Shown: piece after piece, positions 11,290-20,436 of the stretch
Layout: every line of letters begins with the position of its first letter
Position numbering within the stretch: the first letter of the stretch is position 1
Assembly: GCF_003144245.1 (NCBI RefSeq)
Contig: NW_020289978.1
Span: 186,001 to 250,000 of the forward strand
Origin: Jaminaea rosea
Taxonomy: Eukaryota; Basidiomycota; Exobasidiomycetes; Microstromatales
Direction of reading: 5' to 3'
Length of the DNA stretch: 64,000 nt
Translations under genes and position numbers: made by a program
Notes under the pieces: generated by a model
The model's database searches: none
Seen by the model: only the letters and a program-made list of their open reading frames with translations
What the model was told of the DNA's origin: nothing

Positions 11290-12612
11290 TTAGTTCCCCA
11301 CGATCGCCAGTAGCATTCTCTTATAGTCACCGCTCGTCTCCCCATTGACCCGATGTGCCAATCCCTTCTTATGGATCGTGGCACCATAGTACCTCTTGAT
11401 CTCCTCGAACCTCGCTCGATCCCAGTGAGCCCTAGCCAACCTGTAGACGAGACGCTCATCTTTGGTGCCCATTCCAGCCATGGACGCCTCGATGAGATTG
11501 GCATCGCGCTCCACGCCGTAGGGACCTTGACCCTCGACGGTGGCTACGATGTAGAGCAAGGCGTCCTCCATGTGGCCGGAAAACTCCGAGCGGACCATAT
11601 CACGGAGTGCGTGCGTCTTGTGCCCGTAGGCGTGGGCGACTGCACGCAGGTGAGGGGTGGAGCGTTGCGTGAGGATGGAGCAAATCTTCGTGAGCGCCGG
11701 AGAGGAGGAGGAAGGTCAGTCATGGGCCCAATGGGAGCTTTACGCTTCCTTCGGACTCACCTTGATCTCGTCTGTACCAGCACCTCGTGCAGCGGACTTG
11801 AGCTCCTTGACGTCGTGCTGCACCAAGCCCTGATCAACGGGCGCCCAGTCCTCTGTCCTCTGACATTGAAGGGCCATGGTGAACAGCCTCTTCGTCTTCA
11901 AGCTCAAGTCTCCCTCGACGATCCGCTCCATATCCTTGCCGTACATCGCTCTGTAGGCCTGCTTCAAGGACCACATCTCGGCATTGGTCCTGCAGAGCAG
12001 TACCTCATTGAGGATGTCCTCATGCGTCCCCGCTCCGTCACAAGCGCGGTGCACAAGCCAGACGTCGTATCCTACAGGCCCAAGAACCTTTGCTCGAAGG
12101 ATAGCCTCGAACCAGCCGCTGGTCTCAGACTCGAGCTCGGAGAGGAGGTCCTTACCTGTGGTGGCCTTGAAGGTATGAAAGACGGCGTTCATCTGCCAAG
12201 CGTCGAGGGGCGCCAGGGTCTCAATGAGGCGCTTCTCGTCTGTGCCCATGCCCTGTGTCGCTTTGCGGATGCTTTCGACGGCCGCATTGGCGTTGAATCC
12301 GGGCGGCGGCGGCGAAGGTTGGGCAGGAGGAGGGGCAGGGACTGGTACGCCTAGGTAGACGAGATTCCCGCTTTGCTGCGGGGGAGGTGCGCCGTAGTGT
12401 GCCTGCGGAGGGGGAGCACCGTAGTGCTGCTGAGGCGGAGGAGGGCCGGCAGGAGGAGCATGCCCGCCGTGTCCGCCAAAGAAGCCACCGCCGTGCTGAG
12501 GAGGTGGAGCACCATAGCCGTGCTGCTGAGGAGGGGGAGCTCCGTAGCCGTAGCCGCCTTGCTGAGGAGGAGGGTAATTGGGGGCTCCGTGTCCGTAGTT
12601 GGGGTATGCCAT
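11290..12612 (-). CDS. Annexin, calcium-dependent phospholipid-binding protein, 415 aa
   Basis: The exons are 12612-11761 and 11685-11290, with a phase-0 75-nt intron. The N-terminal ~110 residues are Pro/Gly/Tyr/Gln-rich (repeats like YGAPPPQ), as in annexin A7/A11 and fungal annexin XIV proteins, and are probably disordered. Four annexin repeats follow. Type-II calcium loops are visible as GMGTDE in repeat 1, GAGTHED in repeat 2, GAGTDE in repeat 3 and GMGTKDE in repeat 4. Annexins bind acidic membranes in the presence of Ca2+ and help in membrane traffic or repair. The exact role in this fungus is unknown. The gene is divergent from the mitochondrial carrier gene. Confidence 0.94.
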
Positions 12613-13374
12613 TGCGAGTTTGAGTGTTGTGAAGCTGTCGTTGAAGTGATCTCGACGTAGCAAGGATAGCTGGCTATTTGAAGTAATGAGTGTGGGTCAC
12701 AAAGTCAAGATAGGCCCAGGCACAGCCACCTGCCCTTTCTCTCTCCTCTCTCACACACATCCACTCCCCGCCTCCACTGGCCAATTGCCTCTGTGTCCGT
12801 CTGCCCTGGCTATGCATGACCGGAGACGACGCCCAAAGGCGTGCGACCGCCACGCACAGCACCGCCTTGATTTGACGCCCTCGGCCGCTGCCAAGAAGCT
12901 GCTACCAGATCCACGGGCATCGAATGGACCTATGGTAGCTAGCCTTCGGAATCGGACTGATACGTCCGACAAGACAGCAACCTGAGTCGGTTCTCGACGA
13001 TCTCGATTGAGAGCAAGATGGGATGATGGGATCTGGTGCTGGCGCGCCGCGCCACGTTGTCGGTACTCACGCGAGGTGAGTCGGAGCGGAGCGGCACGCA
13101 CCCATCGACGTCTGTGCGTCCGCGACTGAGTGGCACATGAGACGGCGACGGCGACGGCGACGGGCGACGGCCTTGAGACTGACAGATGGTCGGCCTTTCC
13201 TTCCGAGTGCTGCCTCCTTATCACCACCACGAATCTGCGCTACGACTACCGTCTGCCTCGCAAAAGGAGAGACTAGAGCAGTGCACTCTAGTGAGCAGGG
13301 TGGGTACCCCCTTTCCCCCCCGACCGCCGTCGCGCTCTCCCTCTTCTTCCCATCTCGCCTCCTTCGCCGACGTG
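12613..13374. promoter_or_regulatory. Divergent intergenic region, annexin / mitochondrial carrier
   Basis: This 762-bp gap between divergent genes contains a hexanucleotide tract (GACGGC repeated about four times) at 13141-13168. An ATG at 13186 is in frame with the carrier and would add 63 residues of low-complexity sequence. I take it as leader. No defined operator is visible. Confidence 0.4.
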
Positions 13375-14962
13375 ATGCCCGCTCTCGGGCCCTCGGCCAT
13401 TGCAGGCGCCTGTGCCGGCCTCGTATCGTCCATTGTCACTTGCCCACTCGATGTGGTCAAGACAAAGCTACAGGCTCAGACGTCGACCAGTCGCGCAGCT
13501 TCCTCATCCTCATCATCCTCATCAGCAACAGCAACAGCAAGCACCTCGCAGCTTCCGAGACCTCCGCAGCCTACTCCACCACCGAGAGGGGGTGCGGGCG
13601 CAGCAGCGGGGCCTTCCTCATCGTCACTGTCATCAGCGTCAAAGACGGCGAGTAGCGCCATCAAGGGTGGAGAGGAGGAGCAGCTCTACAAGGGTCTCGT
13701 AGGTGCGTACAAGCAAGGCGCTGATGTGCATGAATGCATACTTCAGGAGCATACAGTCTGATCCCTCTTGAACCGCGTCCCTGTCCCCAATCGCATCCGC
13801 AGGCACGCTGCGCCGCATCTATCGAGACGATGGAATTCGCGGCTTCTATCGTGGTCTCGGCCCAACCATATTTGGATATCTCCCGACCTGGGCCATCTAC
13901 TTTACAGTCTACGATGGCAGCAAGGAGTTTCTAGCACGAAGAGGCGGGATAGGTCAACGAGGAGGAGGGGACCAGTTCTTCGATCACATTATCAGCGCTA
14001 TGACTGCGGGAGCAGCGAGTACCGTTTGTACGAGCCCGTTGTGGGTCGTCAAGACGAGGTTCATGGTGAGTTGCCAGCGATGGACGGGACTGGGCTTGGC
14101 TGGTACTTATTCACCCTCTTTCCTCATCGCGCTCGCGCAGCTCCAATCAACCAAGTCCCGCTCTCCAACAGACCCACCCCCCTACAAGCACACTCTCGAC
14201 GCCTTCGTTAGAATCATGCAGACAGAAGGGCCTCGAGGCTTCTATCGGGGGCTCCTCCCCTCCCTCCTCGGCGTATCCCACGTAGCAGTCCAATTTCCGC
14301 TCTACGAATCACTCAAAGGCTGGGCGCGTGACTCTCCCCTCGCAGCAAGTGTGGTGGGCGGCGAGCCAGGAGAGAGGGAGTTGCCTGCGCAAGTCATTCT
14401 GCTGTGCTCCAGCACGGCAAAGATGATTGCGAGCGTCTTGACGTACCCGCATGAGGTCGTAAGGACGAGATTGCAGATGCAGCCCAGAGGGAAGGCGGTA
14501 AAGGTTGAGCAAGGTGGGCAAGCAGCATCAGCAGCAGCAACGGCTGGGCCGAGCTCGACACATTCATTGCAGGGAAGCGTAGACTCACGGCGAGGCTATT
14601 CCACCAGCACCACGTCATTCTCATCAGCAACGTCAATACGTCGTCCTCCCTCACTCCATCACCAACCGGCACGGCACCTCTTCACATCCTCCCGCACAGC
14701 CGCTTCAGAGCCACATGGCCTCAAGTACTCTGGCGTCATTCGAACTGTCAAGACCATCTTTGTCGAGGAAGGCGTGCGCGGTTTCTACAACGGCATGGGC
14801 GTTAATCTCGTACGGACCGTCCCCAGTAGCGCTTTGACTATCTTGACATATGAGGTCATGATGGGACATTTGACGCAGCCGCACAGAGGAGGGGGAGATG
14901 ATCATGGCGGAGGAGGAGGAGGAGCAGGGCAGGGCGATGGGGAGACGGAGAGGTCGAGATGA
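13375..14962 (+). CDS. Mitochondrial carrier, NAD+ transporter type (Ndt1/Yia6-like), 470 aa
   Basis: The exons are 13375-13702, 13803-14065 and 14141-14962, with phase-1 and phase-0 introns. The three carrier signatures are PLDVVKTKLQ, PLWVVKTRFM and YPHEVVRTRLQ. The second repeat has GYLPTWAIYFTVYD and the third YPHE, both typical of the yeast Ndt1/Ndt2 subgroup, so NAD+ import across the inner mitochondrial membrane is the best guess. A pyrimidine-nucleotide or folate/FAD carrier is the alternative. The protein is long for the family (usually ~300-380 aa) because of a Ser/Ala/Pro-rich insertion after the first signature and a second Ser-rich insertion of about 80 residues in the third repeat (about 14500-14710). 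The start at 13375 puts MPALGPSAIAGACAG at the first helix. Confidence 0.88.
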
Positions 14963-15169
14963 GCGAGACCGAGATGAAGGGCAGGCATCTCGATGACCTG
15001 CTAGTACGCTACCGTACGCAACGCATGCGCGTCTTCTGCGCTTGCGCTCTCAATGATTGTACATTTAGACTTTCCCGCGACGACACATCACCATCACTAC
15101 ACCGCACAGAAGGCATTGCAGCACCAGCCTCGGCGTCGCATCGAGAGCTCTCCCACATCTGATCCGCTC

Positions 15170-15941
15170 TCAAAGCTTGAAGACGTAGCCCCCCTGCCTC
15201 TCCTTGACCTTCATCTTCAACTCAGCTAATATCCTGCTTTCACCCGGCAGTTGCAATCCGGCCTCCATCACGTCCCCATCCTGTGTCTGCCCGACCCCAC
15301 TCGGCGTGCCGGTCAAGAGTAGATCCCCCTCTTCGAGCGTCATGATGCTGCTCACGTGCTCGATGAGCTGAGGGATGCCGAAGATCATATCCTTTGTATT
15401 ACCGTTTTGCCTGGTGTTACCATTGGTCTTGAGCCAAAGGTTGACGTTGGAGGGATCCGGAATGGAAGAGGCCGGGATGAACGACGAGATGGGGGTGAAG
15501 CTGTCGAAGCCTTTCGCTGTGGACCAGGGGAGGCCGGCCTTCTTCACCTTGTCCTGCGAGCGAGATTGAAGTGAGAGAGGGCTCGATATTGTCAGCAAGC
15601 AGCACGTTCGAGACGCTCGTTGAGACGCGCAATACTGCACCCACCTGCACATTCCTCGCCGTCATATCAACGCCCAGCGCATACCCAGCCACGTACTTCA
15701 TCGCCTCCTCCCTGCGCACATCCTTTGCCCTTCGCCCGATGACCGCGCCCAGCTCGACCTCAAAGTGGGCCACTACACCCTTGGGGATCTCGATGACGCC
15801 GCCGTTGTCCACATAGCTGCTCGTGGGCTTGAGGAAGAAGAAGGGCTCCGTGGGGACAGCATTGTTGAGCTCTTTGGCATGTTCGGCATAGTTGCGGCCG
15901 ATGGCTACAATTTTGCGGCCTGTAGTACGGAAGCTTGACAT
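15170..15941 (-). CDS. Fumarylacetoacetate hydrolase-family protein (FAHD1-like), 226 aa
   Basis: The exons are 15941-15645 and 15553-15170 with a phase-0 intron. The length matches FAHD1 (about 220-226 aa). The motifs IGRNYAEHAKE, the metal-binding HFEVELG with its Glu pair, and LLTGTPSGVGQ near the end are those of the single-domain FAH family. FAHD1 enzymes are mitochondrial acylpyruvases and oxaloacetate decarboxylases that need Mg2+ or Mn2+. Activity here is inferred from the family. The N-terminus (MSSFRTTGRKIVA) has several basic residues and could serve as a weak presequence. The gene is convergent with the carrier gene, with about 200 bp between stops. Confidence 0.9.
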
Positions 15942-16228
15942 TGTGCGAGAGAGGCGAAGTGGTGGGGAAGCAAAGGGAGGGAGGTGGGAGAGATTGGGCG
16001 CAGCGCAAGTGCGGGGAAGAGCGCCCGATCGATTGGGCTTGAGCCGACTCGACTCGGACTCGATGCAGAGAAAGACGTCCGTGCACGCCGCTGGCCCGAA
16101 GAAGAAATGGCAGGCAGCGACTCTCCTCTACGGCGTGGCAACGAGATGAGCAAAGGCGAAGGACAGCAGTCGAGCAGTCAGAATGGTATCTACTGATTCT
16201 CCTGACAAAATCATCTCCTCGTACCCTC

Positions 16229-17368
16229 TTACAGCTGTTTCGCTTTCGTGACCACCACCAGCCCACCCCTCAACAACCCTTCATCTCCTCCCCTCGCCCA
16301 ACCCTCAACAAAGCCCGCAAAGCTACCCAGCGCCTTCCTCATATTCCATCCACCAGCACCTGCTCTCCATTCATCTCCTTCCGCAAAGTCGCGAAGGAAG
16401 CGCGCAAAGCCAGGGAAGACGTGCGAGGATACGTCCATGATGCTGATGTCCTGCGAGGAGAAGCCCGCTGAGCAGAGTGTTGAGAAGTAGGAAGAGAAAG
16501 GGAGAAGGTTGCGACGTGGTGTAGATGTGAGGAGGCAGAACAGCCGCAATTTTAACTCCTGTGGCCATGTCAGAGCTGCTCGAGTTGGACAGGGCAGCTC
16601 GGCGCTTGTCGCCTTGAACCACTCCTCGCCCCGACTCCCCTTGGCCTCCTTCTTCTTAGCCGGATATGGGGTCGCCAGGAACATGTCAAAGAGTCCGAGC
16701 TTCCCTCCTGGCTTGAGAGCACGATGTGCTGCAGTGAAAAAGTCCTTGCGTGAATGTGACGAGAAGTGATACGCACAATCCAGGGCAAAGATGTAGTCGT
16801 ACGTTGCCGGATTGCACTCCTTGAGGAAGGCAGCTCCATCGGCTGCTTTTATCTGAACTTCTGTGCCTCCTTCTCCACCTTTTGCTGCGGAGGCCAGCTT
16901 TCCCTGGGCCCTCTGAGCGTCACGCAGTGAAAGAGTTGCTCCGTCCAGCCTCTGTGGTTGGAAGCGGCTCTTCAGAAGCAGGACAGACTCGCCCGGGCCA
17001 TGACCAATGTCGAGAATTGCAGCGCCTTCAGTGAGGCCGCAGGCACTGTAGAGCTTGAGGGCGAGGGCTTCGCATGCTTCGGGCAGTGACTTGAGTGGCC
17101 GCGTTTCGGCAAGCGGCCTCACCTTATCGCACTGGTCAAAAGGGTCTGCCCCCTCGTCGTCGCCCGTCCACCAACCCATGTTCATCCATTCCGTCTTCGG
17201 CGGGAGAGTATTCAACACCTGTACATCCAGGTCTGCATAGGCTTCATTGCCTCCTTGACCTCCCGCAAATCGCTTGAGCAAGCCCATGACGAAGGGGAGG
17301 AGCGGTACGGCGCATAGCCCGACTAGGAGGCCGGACAGGAAGGTTAGCCAGTCCTCCATCAGGCTCAT
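16229..17368 (-). CDS. SAM-dependent methyltransferase with N-terminal membrane anchor, 379 aa
   Basis: This is a single-exon gene. Residues ~7-32 form a hydrophobic helix (FLSGLLVGLCAVPLLPFVMG), which suggests an ER or other membrane tether with the catalytic domain outside it. A class-I Rossmann fold follows: motif I is ILDIGHGPGES, the acidic residue of motif II lies in RLDGATLS, and FALDCAYHF and LKPGGKLGLFDMF follow. The NMGWW segment just upstream is common in small-molecule methyltransferases of the sterol/cyclopropane class. The substrate cannot be told from the sequence; a lipid or small hydrophobic acceptor would fit the anchor. Confidence 0.8.
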   Translation of the reverse strand: MSLMEDWLTFLSGLLVGLCAVPLLPFVMGLLKRFAGGQGGNEAYADLDVQVLNTLPPKTEWMNMGWWTGDDEGADPFDQCDKVRPLAETRPLKSLPEACEALALKLYSACGLTEGAAILDIGHGPGESVLLLKSRFQPQRLDGATLSLRDAQRAQGKLASAAKGGEGGTEVQIKAADGAAFLKECNPATYDYIFALDCAYHFSSHSRKDFFTAAHRALKPGGKLGLFDMFLATPYPAKKKEAKGSRGEEWFKATSAELPCPTRAALTWPQELKLRLFCLLTSTPRRNLLPFSSYFSTLCSAGFSSQDISIMDVSSHVFPGFARFLRDFAEGDEWRAGAGGWNMRKALGSFAGFVEGWARGGDEGLLRGGLVVVTKAKQL

Positions 17369-17649
17369 GGCGGATGCAGATTGTGCAATCGAGTTGGCTG
17401 GGGCTCAGAGGTGGGTCATGCTGCTTTGCGTTGAGTCAAGAGATGTCAGTGACATGAAGGAAAGGAAGGGAGGGGAAATGGTCGTCCATCCCTTCTCGAC
17501 TGTCTAGCGATTTTGGCAGTCCGAAACGGAAGCGCAAGCTTGGAAGTCATGCGGGGGTGGAGCTGCTCGCTTCGCTCTTTTTGCACTCGTCTTCGCTCTA
17601 TGGACATCGCTACCTGCTCCTATTGCATGTTTACTGCCTTTCATTGTAT

Positions 17650-19991
17650 CTAATCCACCTTTGAACCCCGTCGAGCCCCCTCAAACCATTCCCACACACC
17701 CAGCCACGCCCCCTTCGCGGCCTCAACAGTATCCAATGCGTGGTCCGCGCCCTCAAACCAACACAGCCCAACCTCTTTCCCCTTGCCCTTCATCGCGTGA
17801 TACAGCGCCAGCCCCTGGCTCGGGGGTACACGCTGATCCGAGTCACCCAAGAGAAGAAGGGTGGGCGCCGTGATCGCTCCATGGTACTGAAGGGGAGAGA
17901 CAGAGTCCAGAGCTGCGTACAAGTCTGGCGTCAGGTAGGGCGGTGGAGATTGGAAGGAGAACGGGTGGCCCGTCTCTGCAAGAGTCCAGTCTTTGATGTC
18001 GGTCTCGACAAACTGCTCTCCAATGTGCGTCACGGGGTTGCGCATGGCGACTGCTTTCCATGATGCGGGCTCGCGGCCAGCTAGATGCCCGGCGATGAAG
18101 CCTCCGTGGCTCCCACCTGAGAGATAGATCGAGTCCTTTGCCGCGTAGCCTTTTGTGATGGCGTACTCAAGCGTTGCCATGCAGTCCTCAATGTCAAGCG
18201 TACCGGCGCGGCCGATCAGGGAGGAGTTGAACGCCGGCGAGCGGCCTAGTGAGCCGTGGTAGTTGGGCGCGAGGATACTGTATCCGGCCAAGCAGAGAGC
18301 GGCAGCTCCAGGAGCGAAGTCTGTGGTGGTTGTACCGTGCGGGCCGCCGTGGGGGAGTAGGATGCAGGGCGATGGTGAGGAGGTGCTACCCGATGGACGA
18401 AGGAGGATTGCCTCGATTGGCCCGTCAGAGGGGAGTGCCTGCTCTGTGCCCGGGATGCGGAGGATCTGAAGATTGGCCTGGGAAAGCTGCTCCACATCGG
18501 GTGAGGAAGGGGGTAAAGTGACTTGCCACAGGGGGCGCGGCTGCTCATCACTGCCCGCAGGTATGTAGAGGACTTCAGGCAGGGAGATGAGGCTGGAGCG
18601 CAGTAGCAGGAACCCACCCTCGCTGGCAGCCAAGAATGCCCAGCTGTGCATGCCTGACTGTCCCCCGTCGAGACCGTAGACACAACGTGCCTTACCGTCC
18701 AGTGAGAACGTGCGAACGATCCGCTTCGAGCCGCTGATCGTCGTGAGGCCGAACAGCATCTCATCTTCGCCCTTGTCGGACGTGATGAAGGGCTCACGAG
18801 GTAACTGGTCGATCCACAGCCCGCTGTCCGCGTCATGGCTGTCCTTGTAGTCGAGCGGTATGATCTCTTGTACCTCGCCATCGCTATCGTCAGCAAGCAT
18901 TGCTGTGCAGATGGCAGATGACGAGTTGTGCGGCCCACCTTCAGGCGTCTCGAGCCAGATCACCTGAGATCTTTTGGAGCTCGGCACTGCTCGTGGTGAA
19001 CGAGCTGCTCTGCCCGGGGTACTAAGCTGGCGCATCTTGGACTCTTGCATCGTGACGACTGTGGCTGCTGTGACCTTTGCTCGTGCGGACAGATGCTGAG
19101 ACTCCTTTTCGTTCCCTTTGACATCCCCCGGCACTGGGAAAGCCCGAATGCTACTCGGCCTGTTCGTACAGTACACCTGACCCAACCTGCGTCCATCAGC
19201 CATTGCGTCGTATGCTGTCGCCGCAACCCACTTCCCATCCGATGTAAGCACGCCCTGTGCCAGAAAGCGATCAGGCTTGGTCGTCCTCAACTCTTGCAAG
19301 TGTGCGGGGAGTGAGCCGCCCACTCGCAGCAAGAAGAGGCGTGGCTGAAAGTCCCTTGCATACTTTTCGCCCACGGGGGCTTGATACCTGAAGCGATCAA
19401 GCGGGCTGCGGGCTGAAGAGCTGCTTGAGGGGCTGTCCTCATCGCGGGGATGCTTGGCCCCTGCTTGATAGAGGATCGAGAGCCTACCGGTGGTGGGGTC
19501 CAGACTGGCCGATGAGGTCGAGAAGGTCGCTGTGCGGGAATCAAGAGGTCGTGATAGTGAGTACAGAGCAGGGTGAACATAAGGAAGTGAGGACGCTCAC
19601 CGTCCGCAGCGAAGGAACCATGGGCTGACCCAACGTCGACGTAGTGGATCCTCTGCGCTCCCCACCACACCTCAACGAAGCGTTGACCCTTGCCACCTTT
19701 TGCACCCTCCCCACTTGCCTCCTTCAGCGTCACCCGGTACTTATTGTTGCCTAGTACCGCCCAATCCAGCTTCACCCCACCATCGACGGCAACAGGCCCC
19801 GGCACTTCTGCATCTCCATCCCGGCTCAGCGGCACCTGCAGCACCTGTTTGGCCTTCTCCAAGCGCGCATGATCGGCGACGTTCAAGTGTATGCGCGCCT
19901 GCTTGGCATGACGTAGTAGCTCCGCACCGCTGATGACAGGGAGCTCGGCGAGACGCTCGTAGAGGGCTTCAACCTCGCGCAAGGAGAGCAT
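17650..19991 (-). CDS. Acylaminoacyl-peptidase-like serine peptidase (family S9C), 756 aa
   Basis: The exons are 19991-19601 and 19529-17650, joined in phase 1. The N-terminal ~450 residues should form the seven-bladed propeller, and the C-terminal ~270 the alpha/beta-hydrolase domain. The catalytic Ser is in GGSHGGF, the Asp in LGDSDQRVP and the His in GADHALD; HGGPHG is the oxyanion strand. The GGSHGG form and the overall length (~730 aa in mammals) point to acylpeptide hydrolase, which removes N-acylated residues from peptides in the cytosol, rather than to dipeptidyl-peptidase IV. No signal peptide or membrane helix is seen, which fits a cytosolic enzyme. Confidence 0.9.
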
Positions 19992-20150
19992 TGTGTTGGC
20001 GAGGAGGACAGGGAGCGCAAGGAAGGGAGACAGGCGGGACAGTCGGCGGGTGCATGGGCCATCCCCGTTTGATGGGCGGGGACCTGCCAGAACAGGAAAA
20101 CTGTTTATATTGTATCACTGCGGCTGCCTGTGCCAGCAACAGCGACTCCA

Positions 20151-20259
20151 TCCCGGCTAGCTCAGTTGGTAGAGCGTCAGACTCTTATTTACGAGAGTCT
20201 TCCTGAGCAACAGGAAGAATTAAATCTGAATGTCGAGGGTTCGAGCCCCTCGTTGGGAG
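20151..20259 (+). tRNA. tRNA-Lys(CTT) with a 36-nt intron
   Basis: The acceptor stem TCCCGGC pairs with GTTGGGA (G-T pairs allowed). The A box reads TAGCTCAGTTGG and the B box GGTTCGAGCCC. The anticodon stem is TCAGA/TCTGA with loop CT-CTT-A|A, so the anticodon is CTT (Lys). An intron at 20188-20223 sits at the standard place one base 3' of the anticodon, and it contains an AAG that can pair with the anticodon. Confidence 0.95.
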
Positions 20260-20267
20260 CGCTTCTC

Positions 20268-20272
20268 TTTTT
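20268..20272 (+). terminator. Pol III T-run terminator of tRNA-Lys
   Basis: Five consecutive T residues lie eight bases past the tRNA 3' end, as expected for RNA polymerase III termination. Confidence 0.7.
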
Positions 20273-20436
20273 GCCACGCATCCTCATTCAAGGGTCGCGA
20301 TCACCGCCGAGGATTTCGTGTTATGTCAACTGATGTCACGCGCGAGATGATGGTGGTGATGGATGTGGATATATTGATTGAAATGGATCGCGGGCTAGAG
20401 TGATGAAGAGAAACCGGTTCTCGCTGCGTCGCCCGC

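Noticed and set aside
13186-13374. Upstream in-frame ATG adding 63 residues to the mitochondrial carrier
   Set aside because: The added residues are low-complexity and Ser/Pro/Arg-rich, and the carrier core starts right after ATG 13375. It is probably leader sequence.
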